Part shown: in pieces, positions 1-8,591 of the stretch
How positions within the stretch are numbered: the stretch's first letter is position 1
How the letters are laid out: every line of letters begins with the position of its first letter
Assembly (NCBI GenBank): GCA_028713675.1
Contig: JAQTNV010000006.1
Location: 2,199 to 66,198, forward strand
Direction of reading: 5' to 3'
Length of the DNA: 64,000 nucleotides
From: a bacterium
GTDB lineage: Bacteria; Desulfobacterota; JAPLJL01
The notes under the pieces: model-generated
Databases searched by the model: none
Seen by the model: the letters and a program-made list of their open reading frames with translations, nothing else
What the model was told of the DNA's origin: nothing
Made by a program: the position numbers and the translations under genes

Positions 1-125
1 TCCTGGTAATAGCGGACGCTCCGCCGGCGGTAGATAACCTCCTCTATCGCGTTGAAGGGGGCGCCGGATTCCGGAGGAGTGATTTTGCTTTTGGATCCCT
101 TTTCCAGGTCTTCCTGCTCGCTCAC
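1..125 (-). CDS. Nitroreductase-family protein, N-terminal fragment
   Basis: Only the first 41 codons lie in the window; the gene continues past position 1. The start is a GTG at 123-125, preceded by an AAAGGAG ribosome-binding site six bases upstream. After a polar leader of about 27 residues the protein reads AIEEVIYRRRSVRYYQ. This matches the usual opening of nitroreductase-fold flavoenzymes, where an Arg-Arg-Ser-x-Arg motif near the N-terminus contacts the FMN phosphate. Substrate cannot be predicted from this piece. The family assignment rests on this one motif. Confidence 0.65.
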   Translation of the reverse strand, partial: MSEQEDLEKGSKSKITPPESGAPFNAIEEVIYRRRSVRYYQ

Positions 126-162
126 TTTTTCTCCTTTAAATAAAAAATGATAAAAAGAAAAT

Positions 163-567
163 TTAAATTGTTCGTTTAATCCATATTACAAACCATAATA
201 AAGCCGGCAGAAAAATAGCTACAATTGAAAATGAAACTCCTAACTTGAGGAGCGACGGTCCAATAAGGTTTGATTTTTGTTTCCAAAAAATGCGAAGTAC
301 CAGTTCACCAATCCATCCTGCCGAATATGCGATATTGATTAAAAAGGGAGTAATAAATAAAGCCATAGGTTCAATAAAGTCTTCCCCGGGCTTTAGTTCC
401 TTTGCTAAGGTTAGAAATAAAATGTATAAAGAAAGGCCTATTGATCCGAACAAAGCAACAAATATGTTATAGGGTATGCGCCTAAACTCCCACCATACTA
501 TTATCTGCCACCATGAACGGGATTCTTGAGGCGTTGCAAAAAACCAATTTAAAATTTTTTTAATCAT
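163..567 (-). CDS. Small four-helix membrane protein of unknown function
   Basis: This encodes 134 residues with about three to four hydrophobic segments (roughly residues 36-54, 68-90 and 108-130) and a Trp-rich amphipathic N-terminus. The motif TPQESRSWWQIIVWWEFRRI, followed by PYN, looks like a conserved family signature, but I cannot assign a function. The gene is much more AT-rich than the ligase and oxidoreductase genes beside it, which suggests acquisition by transfer. Its size, base composition and membrane character resemble the candidate immunity protein at 9015-9413. A role as an orphan immunity protein is possible but unproven. It is probably inserted between the nitroreductase-like gene and the acyl-CoA ligase gene. 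Confidence 0.6.
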   Translation of the reverse strand: MIKKILNWFFATPQESRSWWQIIVWWEFRRIPYNIFVALFGSIGLSLYILFLTLAKELKPGEDFIEPMALFITPFLINIAYSAGWIGELVLRIFWKQKSNLIGPSLLKLGVSFSIVAIFLPALLWFVIWIKRTI

Positions 568-617
568 TTATTTATCATTAGCCCCATTCAAGGGGAGAGA
601 AAATTTCAATTCCAGCG

Positions 618-2345
618 TTACTTTTTCTCCTCTTCGTCTTTTTCCCGGTCCCAGGTGGAAGGAGTGACGCCCTGGGCCTTCAGGATGTTTTTCTGCACCC
701 GGTGGGTCTCGGTCTTCGGAAGCTTGTCCACCACGTTTATGTAGCGGGGCACGGCGAAACGGGGAAGCTTTTCCGCGAGAAACCTGACCAGGTCGGGCAG
801 ATCGATTTTCTGGCCCTCCCGGGGCACGATCGTGGTCATGATGTCATCCTCCCCCATTTCGGAAGGCACCCCGTAGACCGCGCATTCCAGGACCGCCGGG
901 TAATTGATCACCTGGGACTCCACTTCGTAAGCGGAGACGTTCTCGCCCCTCCGGCGCATGTAATCCGAGGCCCGCCCCCGGAAATATAGATACCCGTCTT
1001 TATCTTTGGAGATCAGATCGCCGGTATGAAGCCAGCCGTCCCGCATCTTCTGGCTGGTGGCTTTCTGGTCCTTCAGATATTCCACCGAGCTCTCCCGGTT
1101 CTCCCCGATCCAGATAACCAGCTCCCCGGGCTCGTCCACCGCCACGTCCTTCATCCCCTCGTCCACCAGGCGGTACTTGGTGCCCATCATCGGCTTGCCG
1201 ATCGAACCGTAGGGGGCATTTCCCACATTGAAGGTGACCACCCCGCCCCCGTCCACCGCGCCGTAGGTTTCCCAGAGCCGGACCCCGAAGCGTTTCTCGA
1301 AAGGTTCCGCCGCTTCCGGGGGGCAGGCCGAACTCAGGATGAAGCGGACGCTATGGTCTTTATCCTTCGGGTTGGGCGGCTGCTTGAGCAGGATGGGAGC
1401 CATCGCCCCCAGACAATTGAAGGTGGTCGCCCGGGATTGCCTGATTTCGTCCCAGAACCGGCTGGCGGAGAACCGCTTGGCGAGCGCCACCTGGGCCCCG
1501 GCCCACATCGCCTGGGTAACCGTGATCCAGAGGGCATTGGCGTGGAAAAGCGGGAGGCAGGTGAAAAGAATGTCGTTTTTGCTGTAAAGAAGCCGGGCTC
1601 CCATCCCCAGGCGCCTGACCCCGGAATGGACGTAACGGTAAACCACCCCCTTGGGCAGGCCGGTCGTCCCGGAAGTGTACATGATGATGCACATGTTGTT
1701 CCGGTCGTATGAGATTCCCAAATTGGTCGCCGGGTATTTCGGATCCAGGAGCTCGCCGTAGTCCCGGCTCCCGGGCGGGAGTTTGAATCCGGCCGGCGCC
1801 TCTCCCCGGAAGCAGATAAACTCCCGGACCTGGGCGGTCTTGTCCCGGATCTTCTGGATTTCCTCGGACACGGTGTGGTCAAAAAAGAAATACTTGATCT
1901 CGGAATGATTGATGATGTAGGCGAGTCCGTCTCCCTTAAGCTGGGTGTTGATGGGGATCGCGTACATCCCCAGCTTCTGCAGGGCGTAGAAAGCGTAGAG
2001 AAACTCGGGGCAGTTGGACATCATGATCCCCACGCCCTCTCCCGGCCGCGCCCCCCGTTCCTGGAGGGCGTGGGCCACCCGGTTGGACCTTTCATTCAGC
2101 TGCCGGAGATTGAGCGCCTGGTCCTGGTAGCGGAGAAACGGATGATCGCCGTCCTTATCCGCCTTCTTTTCCAGGAGATCGGAAAAAGAAATGTCCTCCG
2201 GGATGGACAGGCTCCGGCGCCTGATCGTCTCCCGGAGCATCGGGCCGAGGGAACCCTCGGTGAGCTGGTCCCGTGTCACCCGGTAAATGACCCGGCTGAA
2301 AAGATATGCCATGGTACCGTAGGATTTGATCTTTCTGCTGTCCAT
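618..2345 (-). CDS. Acyl-CoA ligase (AMP-forming), FadD/CaiC-like
   Basis: This 575-residue member of the acyl-adenylate-forming family would activate a carboxylic acid with ATP and join it to coenzyme A. The P-loop motif YTSGTTGLPKGVV lies at residues 223-235, an ETYGAVDGGG acyl-adenylate motif near 375, and the hinge region GWLHTGDLISKDKDGYLYFR near 450. The C-terminal lobe, where the catalytic lysine usually sits in a T-x-G-K or T-E-K context, reads LPKTETHRVQK, so the lysine position may be Arg. The ATG start has a strong GGGGAGG site. The gene follows the AOR-family gene on the same strand, so it may activate the acid that enzyme produces or consumes. Chain length of the substrate is not predictable. 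Confidence 0.85.
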   Translation of the reverse strand: MDSRKIKSYGTMAYLFSRVIYRVTRDQLTEGSLGPMLRETIRRRSLSIPEDISFSDLLEKKADKDGDHPFLRYQDQALNLRQLNERSNRVAHALQERGARPGEGVGIMMSNCPEFLYAFYALQKLGMYAIPINTQLKGDGLAYIINHSEIKYFFFDHTVSEEIQKIRDKTAQVREFICFRGEAPAGFKLPPGSRDYGELLDPKYPATNLGISYDRNNMCIIMYTSGTTGLPKGVVYRYVHSGVRRLGMGARLLYSKNDILFTCLPLFHANALWITVTQAMWAGAQVALAKRFSASRFWDEIRQSRATTFNCLGAMAPILLKQPPNPKDKDHSVRFILSSACPPEAAEPFEKRFGVRLWETYGAVDGGGVVTFNVGNAPYGSIGKPMMGTKYRLVDEGMKDVAVDEPGELVIWIGENRESSVEYLKDQKATSQKMRDGWLHTGDLISKDKDGYLYFRGRASDYMRRRGENVSAYEVESQVINYPAVLECAVYGVPSEMGEDDIMTTIVPREGQKIDLPDLVRFLAEKLPRFAVPRYINVVDKLPKTETHRVQKNILKAQGVTPSTWDREKDEEEKK

Positions 2346-2536
2346 CTATCCTCCCCAAAGACAAGTTGGAACACCCGATCCGGCTTGGAGTAAAATCGGG
2401 CAATTTGCCGAGCAGCGGATAAGAAGAGCGCTGGTTATACCTTATTATTGAAAATATCTTTGTTGGATGTCAAAAAATTTCTTCCGGCGGGAATTTTGCT
2501 TGGTTTTCGGCGGATCGGCTCCGGCCGCCTGACCGG

Positions 2537-4714
2537 TTATCCCTTGCCCAGCCTGCTTTTTCGCTCGAGTTCGTCGGCCACCATTTTCAACCCCAAAGCT
2601 TCCAGGGTTTTCCTCTTCGGCCAGCCGGTCCCCTGATCCCATCCCGAGAATTCGTAGAATTTCGTCTTCCACCCTTCAAACTTGTCCCGATCCAGGTGCC
2701 GATTGTTCACCGGGATGAACTTCCATTCCCCTTTTTCCCTCCCCGGCAGGGAATAGGTGTTCAGCATCGCCCCGATCTTCGCGTTCGGCACCCGATAAAT
2801 GTATTCGGCGAAATGCACCTGGTCCCGGTGCCGCCCCTGAAGGGTCCAGATCGCGTTATCCAGGTTCCAGATCTTCCGGCCGATTTCAATCCCTTCCGCG
2901 AAGCTCAGGTTCTTCCCGGTAACCGCCTGTAAAAACCTGGGTTCACCCTCACCGGTAATCCCCCGGTGATCCGGGGTGTTGGTATTCACGAAATCGGAAA
3001 AACGCACATCGCAATATAGGACGGAATTCTTCCAGAAGCGGGTGTAATAACGGTGCCAGGCCACCAGCTTGACCATGTGCTCCGAATATATGTTTTCGGT
3101 TCCGTAATCCAGCATCAGGGGATCACCTTCATAGGGGACCAGTTTCTCGGAAATTTTTTTTACCAGTTCCTCGGCGGTCAGCGGGAGGTTTCTCCGGGCC
3201 CAAAATGGAATGCTCGCCACCATGAACAACAGCAGAAAATCATGGTCGTTGATATCGCGATCCCCCAAAACCGAGCCGTATCCCCATTCGATCTGGGACC
3301 GGGGATCGTAACGGTTCGGCAGGCCCCACTGCGGATAAGGCAGCAGTCCGGTTTCCAGGTCTTCCTCCAATCGTCCCCATTTCCGGGCGGCCCGGAAAAA
3401 CCCTTCCGCGATGTCGTCGCCGATGCCTTCTCGGTAGGCGATCATGTGGAGCAGCTTTTCGGCAAACTCGAATTCCCCCAGCTTGTCAAAAGGAAGATCG
3501 CAGTCGATCGTTTTCCCCGGGCCCAGGATCCCCAGTTTATGCAGATCCCGCAGATACGGGATTCCCACCAGCAGCTCAAAAACATTGATCCCGTATTTCT
3601 GGGCCAGATCCGTGGCCAGGTAAGCGGCCGGAGTCTGCTTGGCGGTGATCATCGAGGCCATGAAAGCGAAGGTTTCCTGCCCGGAACGTTCCAGCAGCGA
3701 AGACACGAACTTGGAGATCATTCCCGCGTGCCGCCGGAGATCAAACTGGGCGTAGATTTCGGTTTCCTCGGAGGAAGATTCGTTTCCCAGGCCCGTGGCA
3801 TTCCGGGCCCGGCAGCCCGAATGACATCCGAGGCAGGCCTGGGGCCGGGATGGTTTAACCCGCTGCCAGTACACTACCGGGATGGTCGGATAGCCGAAGG
3901 TCTGGGGGGTCATCGCCTCGACCACCCGGAAGTCATTGGATTCATCCTGGTTGAAGCAATAATTTTTCTTCGCCCATAGACGGGATTCCATCAGGGCATT
4001 CGGGTCCGCCACCGGAATGCTGCCGGTGCCGATCACGCTGATCGCTTTCAAATTTTTCGCGCCCCAGACCGCCCCGAACCCTCCCTGGCCCGAGGAGTTC
4101 CCGGCGTCATGGATCAGGCAGGCCACCCGGCAGAGATGCTCCCCGGCCGGGCCGATGGTGAGGACGGCCGGCTTCTGCGTGGTTCGCCCCCCGTTCCCGG
4201 CATCTCCCAATTCCGTCCAGCCCCGAGCGTTGCCGGCTTCCCCGCCGGTGATCCGCCAGATTTCTTCCTGGGTTTTCCAGGCATCCAGTCCCCATAACCC
4301 GCCGGCGTCGCGGATCCGGACCTCCCCGTTCCGGATGTCGACCCAGACCGGTCGGTTCGCTTTCCCCTCGATGACAATCCCGTCCCAACCGGCAAACTTG
4401 AGCATCCCCCCGAATCTTCCCCCGAAATTGCTCCGGGTGAACCACTCAATCGGGTAGGACTGCACCCCGATCCCCTGGACCTCGGTCTGGCCCGAAGCCG
4501 CCGGGGCCAGGGTCCCGGTCAGGGGAGAGGTCATAATCGTGACCACGTTGCGGGGATCGAATCCGCTGATCGCCTTATCCCGGACCAGCTCCCAGAAGAT
4601 TGCCGAGCCGATCCCGTGCCCGCCGACCCAGGACTCGTACTTCCGGGTTTCCAGGGTGGAAATCCTCCGTTCCGTTAGATTCAACCGTAAAATCTTGCCC
4701 GCGTATCCGCTCAT
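2537..4714 (-). CDS. Aldehyde ferredoxin oxidoreductase-family tungsten/molybdenum enzyme, YdhV-like
   Basis: The 725-residue protein has the AOR-family N-terminal domain (GKILRLNLT at residues 6-14, WVGGHGIGSAIF at 29-40) that forms the bis-pyranopterin cradle. The Fe-S cysteines are clear as CLGCHSGC at 294-301, with a fourth cysteine probably in SVLYCD in the C-terminal third. It is longer than classical aldehyde ferredoxin oxidoreductases (about 605 residues) and closer to the YdhV-type proteins that pair with a separate 4Fe-4S subunit. The next gene upstream on the same strand, at 4971-5699, encodes such a subunit. The reaction may be interconversion of a carboxylic acid or acyl compound and an aldehyde, or ring reduction as in BamB-type relatives. 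The substrate is unknown. The start has no strong ribosome-binding site. Confidence 0.85.
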   Translation of the reverse strand: MSGYAGKILRLNLTERRISTLETRKYESWVGGHGIGSAIFWELVRDKAISGFDPRNVVTIMTSPLTGTLAPAASGQTEVQGIGVQSYPIEWFTRSNFGGRFGGMLKFAGWDGIVIEGKANRPVWVDIRNGEVRIRDAGGLWGLDAWKTQEEIWRITGGEAGNARGWTELGDAGNGGRTTQKPAVLTIGPAGEHLCRVACLIHDAGNSSGQGGFGAVWGAKNLKAISVIGTGSIPVADPNALMESRLWAKKNYCFNQDESNDFRVVEAMTPQTFGYPTIPVVYWQRVKPSRPQACLGCHSGCRARNATGLGNESSSEETEIYAQFDLRRHAGMISKFVSSLLERSGQETFAFMASMITAKQTPAAYLATDLAQKYGINVFELLVGIPYLRDLHKLGILGPGKTIDCDLPFDKLGEFEFAEKLLHMIAYREGIGDDIAEGFFRAARKWGRLEEDLETGLLPYPQWGLPNRYDPRSQIEWGYGSVLGDRDINDHDFLLLFMVASIPFWARRNLPLTAEELVKKISEKLVPYEGDPLMLDYGTENIYSEHMVKLVAWHRYYTRFWKNSVLYCDVRFSDFVNTNTPDHRGITGEGEPRFLQAVTGKNLSFAEGIEIGRKIWNLDNAIWTLQGRHRDQVHFAEYIYRVPNAKIGAMLNTYSLPGREKGEWKFIPVNNRHLDRDKFEGWKTKFYEFSGWDQGTGWPKRKTLEALGLKMVADELERKSRLGKG

Positions 4715-4765
4715 TTATTTAATATTTTTTCCCCAACACCCGACACCTATCACCCAGCACCCATC

Positions 4766-4968
4766 TAATGAAGCTCCACGCGGCAAGACCGCGGGGTATC
4801 TAAAGCAAAAAGACTCTTAAGTTGTCTGTTGTCATTCCTGCGACTTGTCCTGAGTATGGTCGAAGGAAAGCAGGAATCCAGAAAAATAAAATAACTGGAT
4901 TCCGCATCAAGTGCGGAATGACGGAAATAAGGTAACCCCGTGGCAAGGCCACGGGGAATTACAAGTAT
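4766..4968. repeat. Composite palindromic intergenic repeat, copy 1
   Basis: This roughly 200-bp element between the 4Fe-4S gene and the AOR gene contains several inverted repeats in series. They are CGCGGCAAGACCGCG, then GTCATTCCTGC...GCAGGAATCCAG, then CTGGATTCCGCA...TGCGGAATGAC, and finally CCCCGTGGCAAGGCCACGGGG followed by AATTACAA. The same order and spacing recur at 42013-42188. It has no ORF and no obvious terminal target duplication. It may fold as a multi-hairpin RNA between two co-transcribed genes and uncouple their expression. Shorter core-only versions occur elsewhere in the window. Confidence 0.8.
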
Positions 4969-4970
4969 TA

Positions 4971-5699
4971 TCATTTGGATGTATACCCCAGTTTTTCCCA
5001 GTTCTTCCCCCTCAAATTCACGTTATATCCGGCCTCCCCTGCCTGGACCGGCACGTTTTTGGAAAACCTGATCGCGCCCACCGGGCAAACCCGGGCGCAG
5101 GCCTGGGTTCCCTCCAACCCGCCGGCTTTTTTCCAGAAAGGGGTGTCAGCGCACAGATCGCAGGTCTGGGCGTGCCTGGTTTCAAAATTCCAGAGCGCCC
5201 GGCTCGGTTTATACGGGCAGGCCGTCACGCAGGACTTGCAGCCGATACATTTGGCAACTTCCACCAGCCTCACGTTTCCATGTTCACGATCGGCATGGAG
5301 GGCTTGGGTGGGACAGGCCTTGACGCAGGCGGGATCAACGCACTGCCGGCATTGCCCCAGCGTGATGTCATCCGGAAACCTGGCGTAGGAATCCTGCAAA
5401 ACCTGGATCCGGGACAGGGAAAGGCTTTCTCTCCCCTCATGGACCAGCGAGCAGGCCAGCATGCAGGTCATGCAGCCCTGGCATTTCCTAGCGTCCACCA
5501 GCAGGTATCCGGACGAAATGGGAATCCCGGCGACCCCATTAGGCATGACTATCGCGGGAAGCGTGGCAGGCTTCTCGTTTTTAGAAGGGAAAATCCCGAC
5601 CCCGACCCCGATCACCAGGCTTCCCGTGCAGACCAGGAAATCCCGGCGGGGAATCCCCTGATCGGGGTTGTCTTTTTTCTCGTCGGGAATATTGCTCAT
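4971..5699 (-). CDS. Tat-signal 4Fe-4S ferredoxin-type subunit, YdhY/HycB-like
   Basis: This 242-residue electron-transfer protein opens with a twin-arginine-like segment (PRRDFLVCTGSLVIGVGVG, about residues 17-36) and then carries four Fe-S cluster motifs. These are CQGCMTCMLACS, CRQCVDPACVKACP, CIGCKSCVTACP, and a split final group CDLC plus CARVCP. It belongs to the HycB/DmsB/YdhY type, which wires catalytic molybdenum or tungsten subunits to other carriers. The AOR-family gene downstream is its likely partner. That raises a location question, since AOR enzymes have no export signal while this protein has a Tat-like leader. The leader could instead act as a membrane anchor, or the catalytic subunit could be carried along with this one. 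Confidence 0.85.
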   Translation of the reverse strand: MSNIPDEKKDNPDQGIPRRDFLVCTGSLVIGVGVGIFPSKNEKPATLPAIVMPNGVAGIPISSGYLLVDARKCQGCMTCMLACSLVHEGRESLSLSRIQVLQDSYARFPDDITLGQCRQCVDPACVKACPTQALHADREHGNVRLVEVAKCIGCKSCVTACPYKPSRALWNFETRHAQTCDLCADTPFWKKAGGLEGTQACARVCPVGAIRFSKNVPVQAGEAGYNVNLRGKNWEKLGYTSK

Positions 5700-5711
5700 G
5701 ACCAGTAGTTT

Positions 5712-5756
5712 CTTGTGCTCTTGTGCTCTTGTGCTCTTGTGCTCTTGTGCTCTTGT
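5712..5756. repeat. Tandem repeat, 8-bp unit CTTGTGCT x5
   Basis: Five perfect copies of CTTGTGCT run from 5712 to 5751, with a partial sixth copy. They fill the short gap between the 4Fe-4S gene and the CrtC/AttH-like gene, directly abutting that gene's stop codon. The unit differs from the tandem repeats in the other gaps. Copy-number variation here would change only intergenic spacing. Confidence 0.9.
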
Positions 5757-5759
5757 TTC

Positions 5760-6647
5760 TTAAATGCCGCTATTGATCAGGTACTCGTCAATCCCCACAC
5801 CCCGCTCGCCGGTCTCGAGGTTGGTGTATTCCGCGAAATTCTCGTGGACGACAACACCGTCTCCCTTCTCCCGCATCGGCAGGAAAAGTCCGGAAAATTT
5901 TTCCGATTTCAGTCTCCAGACCTTGCCCTGCTCATCCTCTCCGACAAAAATCGATGACTGCGGGACGCCGTTATCGAATTTCGTCTCTTCGACGGAGACC
6001 TTGACGATCCGCACGTTCCCGTCGGCCCGGGAGACGAATCCCGTGCCCATAAACGCCTCGCCCACAACTACCCGGGACATGTTAATGGTCTTGTCGGGCA
6101 TCTGGACCGCGATCCAGTTCCAGCCTGTGACCTTGGATTCATCGCGATATCCCCAGGAATGGTCCCGGTGTCCCAGGCATTCCACCGGCCGGGATTTTCC
6201 TTCCATCTCCAAAGTGCCATTAATGGACAAGGCCTGTTCGTAATGATTGATGGACATGGCACCTTTTTTCCGGGGTTTTCCCGAACGGCTGGAACCATAA
6301 TCAAAAACCGCGAAGCGGGCCTGGCAATTGAGTTCGACCCGGTGCTGGGGGCCGTTGAAGGTCACCCGGAATTTCCGCTCCGGTTCGAGAAATTCAAACT
6401 TGAGCCGGCCATCGGTAAGCTCTTGCGGATGATCCTCCACCGCAATCAGGTTTGAATACATCAGGATCTGATCATCAACCACGTGAAAGGCGGTAAAACG
6501 GCCCTTGCCCTCGTGGCGGGTCAGGGAAATATGGTTTATCCCCCAAGCCTGGTTTTTCCGGTCGATGAAGTTAAAGTACCAGTTCTCTTTCCAGGGAGAG
6601 TCTAAAGGCTTTGGATACTCATGCACGAATTCATCGTGAGGTTCCAT
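5760..6647 (-). CDS. CrtC/AttH-like lipocalin-fold protein (DUF7064/DUF7065 type)
   Basis: The 295-residue protein has the motif GHRDHSWGYRD at about residues 146-156. This resembles the conserved His/Asp-rich motif of hydroxyneurosporene synthase (CrtC)/AttH-like proteins and the related DUF7064/7065 domains. I chose ATG 6647 because it has an AAAGGAG site and the protein then begins MEPHDEF; an upstream TTG would add 19 residues but lacks support. The start overlaps the 3' end of the 172-residue gene by 17 bp, so the two are probably translationally coupled. There is no signal peptide. A hydratase or lipid-binding role would fit this lipid-metabolism cluster but is only a guess. Confidence 0.6.
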   Translation of the reverse strand: MEPHDEFVHEYPKPLDSPWKENWYFNFIDRKNQAWGINHISLTRHEGKGRFTAFHVVDDQILMYSNLIAVEDHPQELTDGRLKFEFLEPERKFRVTFNGPQHRVELNCQARFAVFDYGSSRSGKPRKKGAMSINHYEQALSINGTLEMEGKSRPVECLGHRDHSWGYRDESKVTGWNWIAVQMPDKTINMSRVVVGEAFMGTGFVSRADGNVRIVKVSVEETKFDNGVPQSSIFVGEDEQGKVWRLKSEKFSGLFLPMREKGDGVVVHENFAEYTNLETGERGVGIDEYLINSGI

Positions 6648-7149
6648 TATTTTCTCCTTTCCCTCTGGCTTTTTTGGCCTTATCGATATTATCGGTAGCG
6701 ACAAAGTTCAGGTCACCCGTGCAGACCCGGTTGAGCGCCTCCCTGATCTCCTGATCCAGTTTCTCCACTTCCTCCGGGTTGAGTTTTTCCCGGTTGGCGT
6801 AAAAGAAATCAATGGTCCGGCTGAACTTCTCTTCCAGCTTCTCTAAATAACCCACCCCGTGGCCCGGGCCGCGGGCCTGGAATTCCCGGACGAAATCTCG
6901 AAGCTCGGCGGAGGGCTCCCCCCCGCTTTTTTCCACCGCGGCGAAAACCCGGGAAACGACCTCGGAATACAGATTGATCCTTTCGCCGATGAGCTCCTGC
7001 CGGTATTCGACCTTTTTCCCCAGGGACTGGAGCAAACTGATCGCCGCGAAAAGCTGGACCCGGGCGTAATCGGATTCAATCTCGGGAGCCACCACGTTTT
7101 CGAGCGTGGCGAAAACCCTTTCCAGGTAGGTTTCGATCGGCGCGAACAT
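6631..7149 (-). CDS. Conserved helical hypothetical protein
   Basis: I do not recognise a named family. The 172-residue protein is soluble and almost entirely predicted helical, with Glu/Lys-rich amphipathic stretches and a basic C-terminal tail (KAKKARGKGENN). It has no cysteines suggestive of metal binding apart from one near residue 143. It sits between a phosphotransferase gene and the CrtC/AttH-like gene, and its end overlaps the start of the latter by 17 bp. The three probably form one transcription unit. It could be an accessory or scaffolding protein for that pathway. Confidence 0.6.
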   Translation of the reverse strand: MFAPIETYLERVFATLENVVAPEIESDYARVQLFAAISLLQSLGKKVEYRQELIGERINLYSEVVSRVFAAVEKSGGEPSAELRDFVREFQARGPGHGVGYLEKLEEKFSRTIDFFYANREKLNPEEVEKLDQEIREALNRVCTGDLNFVATDNIDKAKKARGKGENNGTSR

Positions 7150-7160
7150 GGTTATTGAAT

Positions 7161-7312
7161 GTCATTCCTGCGAAAGCAGGAATCCAGTTTATTTACATAT
7201 GCTTTCATATAAATCCTCCCATTCATTGTTCCTCCTCTCTATCAGTTCTATCTTCCCTATTCTAAATCCCCGCTGGAGTTTATCCTGAGCGAAGCCGAAG
7301 GGCGGGGATGAC
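7161..7312. repeat. Two palindromic repeat units in the phosphotransferase/172-aa gap
   Basis: Positions 7161-7187 hold GTCATTCCTGCGAAAGCAGG, a perfect short hairpin. Positions 7266-7312 hold a second unit with ends ATCCCCGC...GCGGGGAT around TTTATCCTGAGCGAAGCCGA. The same two units occur fused at 56506-56590. This is the core-only form of the composite repeat at 4766-4968. Confidence 0.8.
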
Positions 7313-7325
7313 AAACAAATTAACT

Positions 7326-8393
7326 TTATTTATTTTTTTTTATGCTTCCGTACTTGCCCGAGTTCTTCAGGAGGTTGAAACACGTAAGGTAATGGGTCAA
7401 ACCGAAAATCCCGACCCTAAGATCGGGGTTCGCCTTGTTGATGAAGGCATTGGCGGCGGTGACCCCGATCCCGACTGATTTATAATCGGTGAACACATGG
7501 TAATACTTGACCTTCTCCTTATCGATTTTGATCCCGCTCTCTTCCTCGTAACGGGCGTAGAATTCATCCTGAGGCATTAAATGGCTGATCCAGGAAAGCG
7601 GCCGGGCCGATTTCCAGGCGCCGCCGATGATGTAGGAGATGTCCTCAATCGGGTCGCCGAGGTGGACCATTTCCCAATCGATCACCGCCGCGATCCGGCT
7701 GTCCCGGGCGATATAATTGCCGGTGCGGTAATCACCGTGGATAACGGTAACCCGGTCGTTCTCGACCAGATTGTCCTTGAGCCAATTCGTGGCGTAGGCC
7801 ACGACCGGATGATTCCGGTATCCCGCCCGGCTGATCACGTCTTCCCAGTAAAGGACCTGGGAGAGGGCCGAACCCTGGCCCGGGCCGGGGTCACCGAGAA
7901 ATGAGAGTCCCAGTTTTCGCCAGTCGGCGCGGTGGATCAGGGCGATATTCCTGACGAAATCCCGCCCCAGGGAATTCCGCTCCTGATCATCGGGGATTAA
8001 ACGAAAATCCGGGTCAAAAATGGTTTTAGACAGCGACCACTGGTGCACGATCCCTTCCACCATTTCCATCACGTAAAAGGGCTTGCCCAAAATAGCGGGG
8101 TCGGGTTCATGCCAGTAGGTTTTGGGAACGGCCACCCCGGTCTTGGCCAGGGCGGTGATGACCCGGTATTCCTTGGAAGCGTCATAGGGCTCGACCAAGC
8201 CTGATTCCGGCTCTTTACGGAGAATCAGCTTTTGTTCAACCGTCCGTCCGTCCCGTTGATAGGAAACCCCGATGCTGTAGGTCTGCATGGACCAGCCTTC
8301 GAGGTTTTTCCATAAGCTGGTGATGGTCAGCCGGTCGGTCCCCAACTTCCCGGCCAGGTAGGTTTCGAGCTTGCTCCGTTCCAGATCCGGCAT
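7326..8393 (-). CDS. Phosphotransferase-family protein (APH/ACAD10-like kinase fold)
   Basis: This 355-residue protein has the kinase-like fold of aminoglycoside and choline phosphotransferases. The catalytic loop reads VIHGDYRTGNYI (the HGDxxxxN pattern) and the metal-binding motif is IDWEMVHLGDP. Both are intact, so it is probably active with ATP or GTP. Bacterial members next to acyl-CoA metabolism genes resemble the phosphotransferase domain of ACAD10, which acts on hydroxyacyl-CoAs. That matches the ligases and dehydrogenases of this region, but the substrate is inferred. The start has a GGAGGAGG-type site. It is the promoter-proximal gene of the minus-strand cluster. Confidence 0.8.
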   Translation of the reverse strand: MPDLERSKLETYLAGKLGTDRLTITSLWKNLEGWSMQTYSIGVSYQRDGRTVEQKLILRKEPESGLVEPYDASKEYRVITALAKTGVAVPKTYWHEPDPAILGKPFYVMEMVEGIVHQWSLSKTIFDPDFRLIPDDQERNSLGRDFVRNIALIHRADWRKLGLSFLGDPGPGQGSALSQVLYWEDVISRAGYRNHPVVAYATNWLKDNLVENDRVTVIHGDYRTGNYIARDSRIAAVIDWEMVHLGDPIEDISYIIGGAWKSARPLSWISHLMPQDEFYARYEEESGIKIDKEKVKYYHVFTDYKSVGIGVTAANAFINKANPDLRVGIFGLTHYLTCFNLLKNSGKYGSIKKNK

Positions 8394-8591
8394 TTTTCCT
8401 TAACCTCCTCCAGAAGCAGATGATTGGACGGAAAAATTTTATCCTTTTTTGGGGAATTTGCGAACCCTCCACTTGATTTAAGGCCAAAGAACCCCTCATC
8501 TCATTGCGGGAAGAGGGGAAATCATTATGACCCCTTATTATTCCGGTCCCAGGAATCAGGCCTCCTCAAAAACGCGGTTTATAATTTCTGC

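Noticed and set aside
4766-4968. Insertion sequence
   Set aside because: No transposase frame and no target duplication; better described as a palindromic intergenic element.
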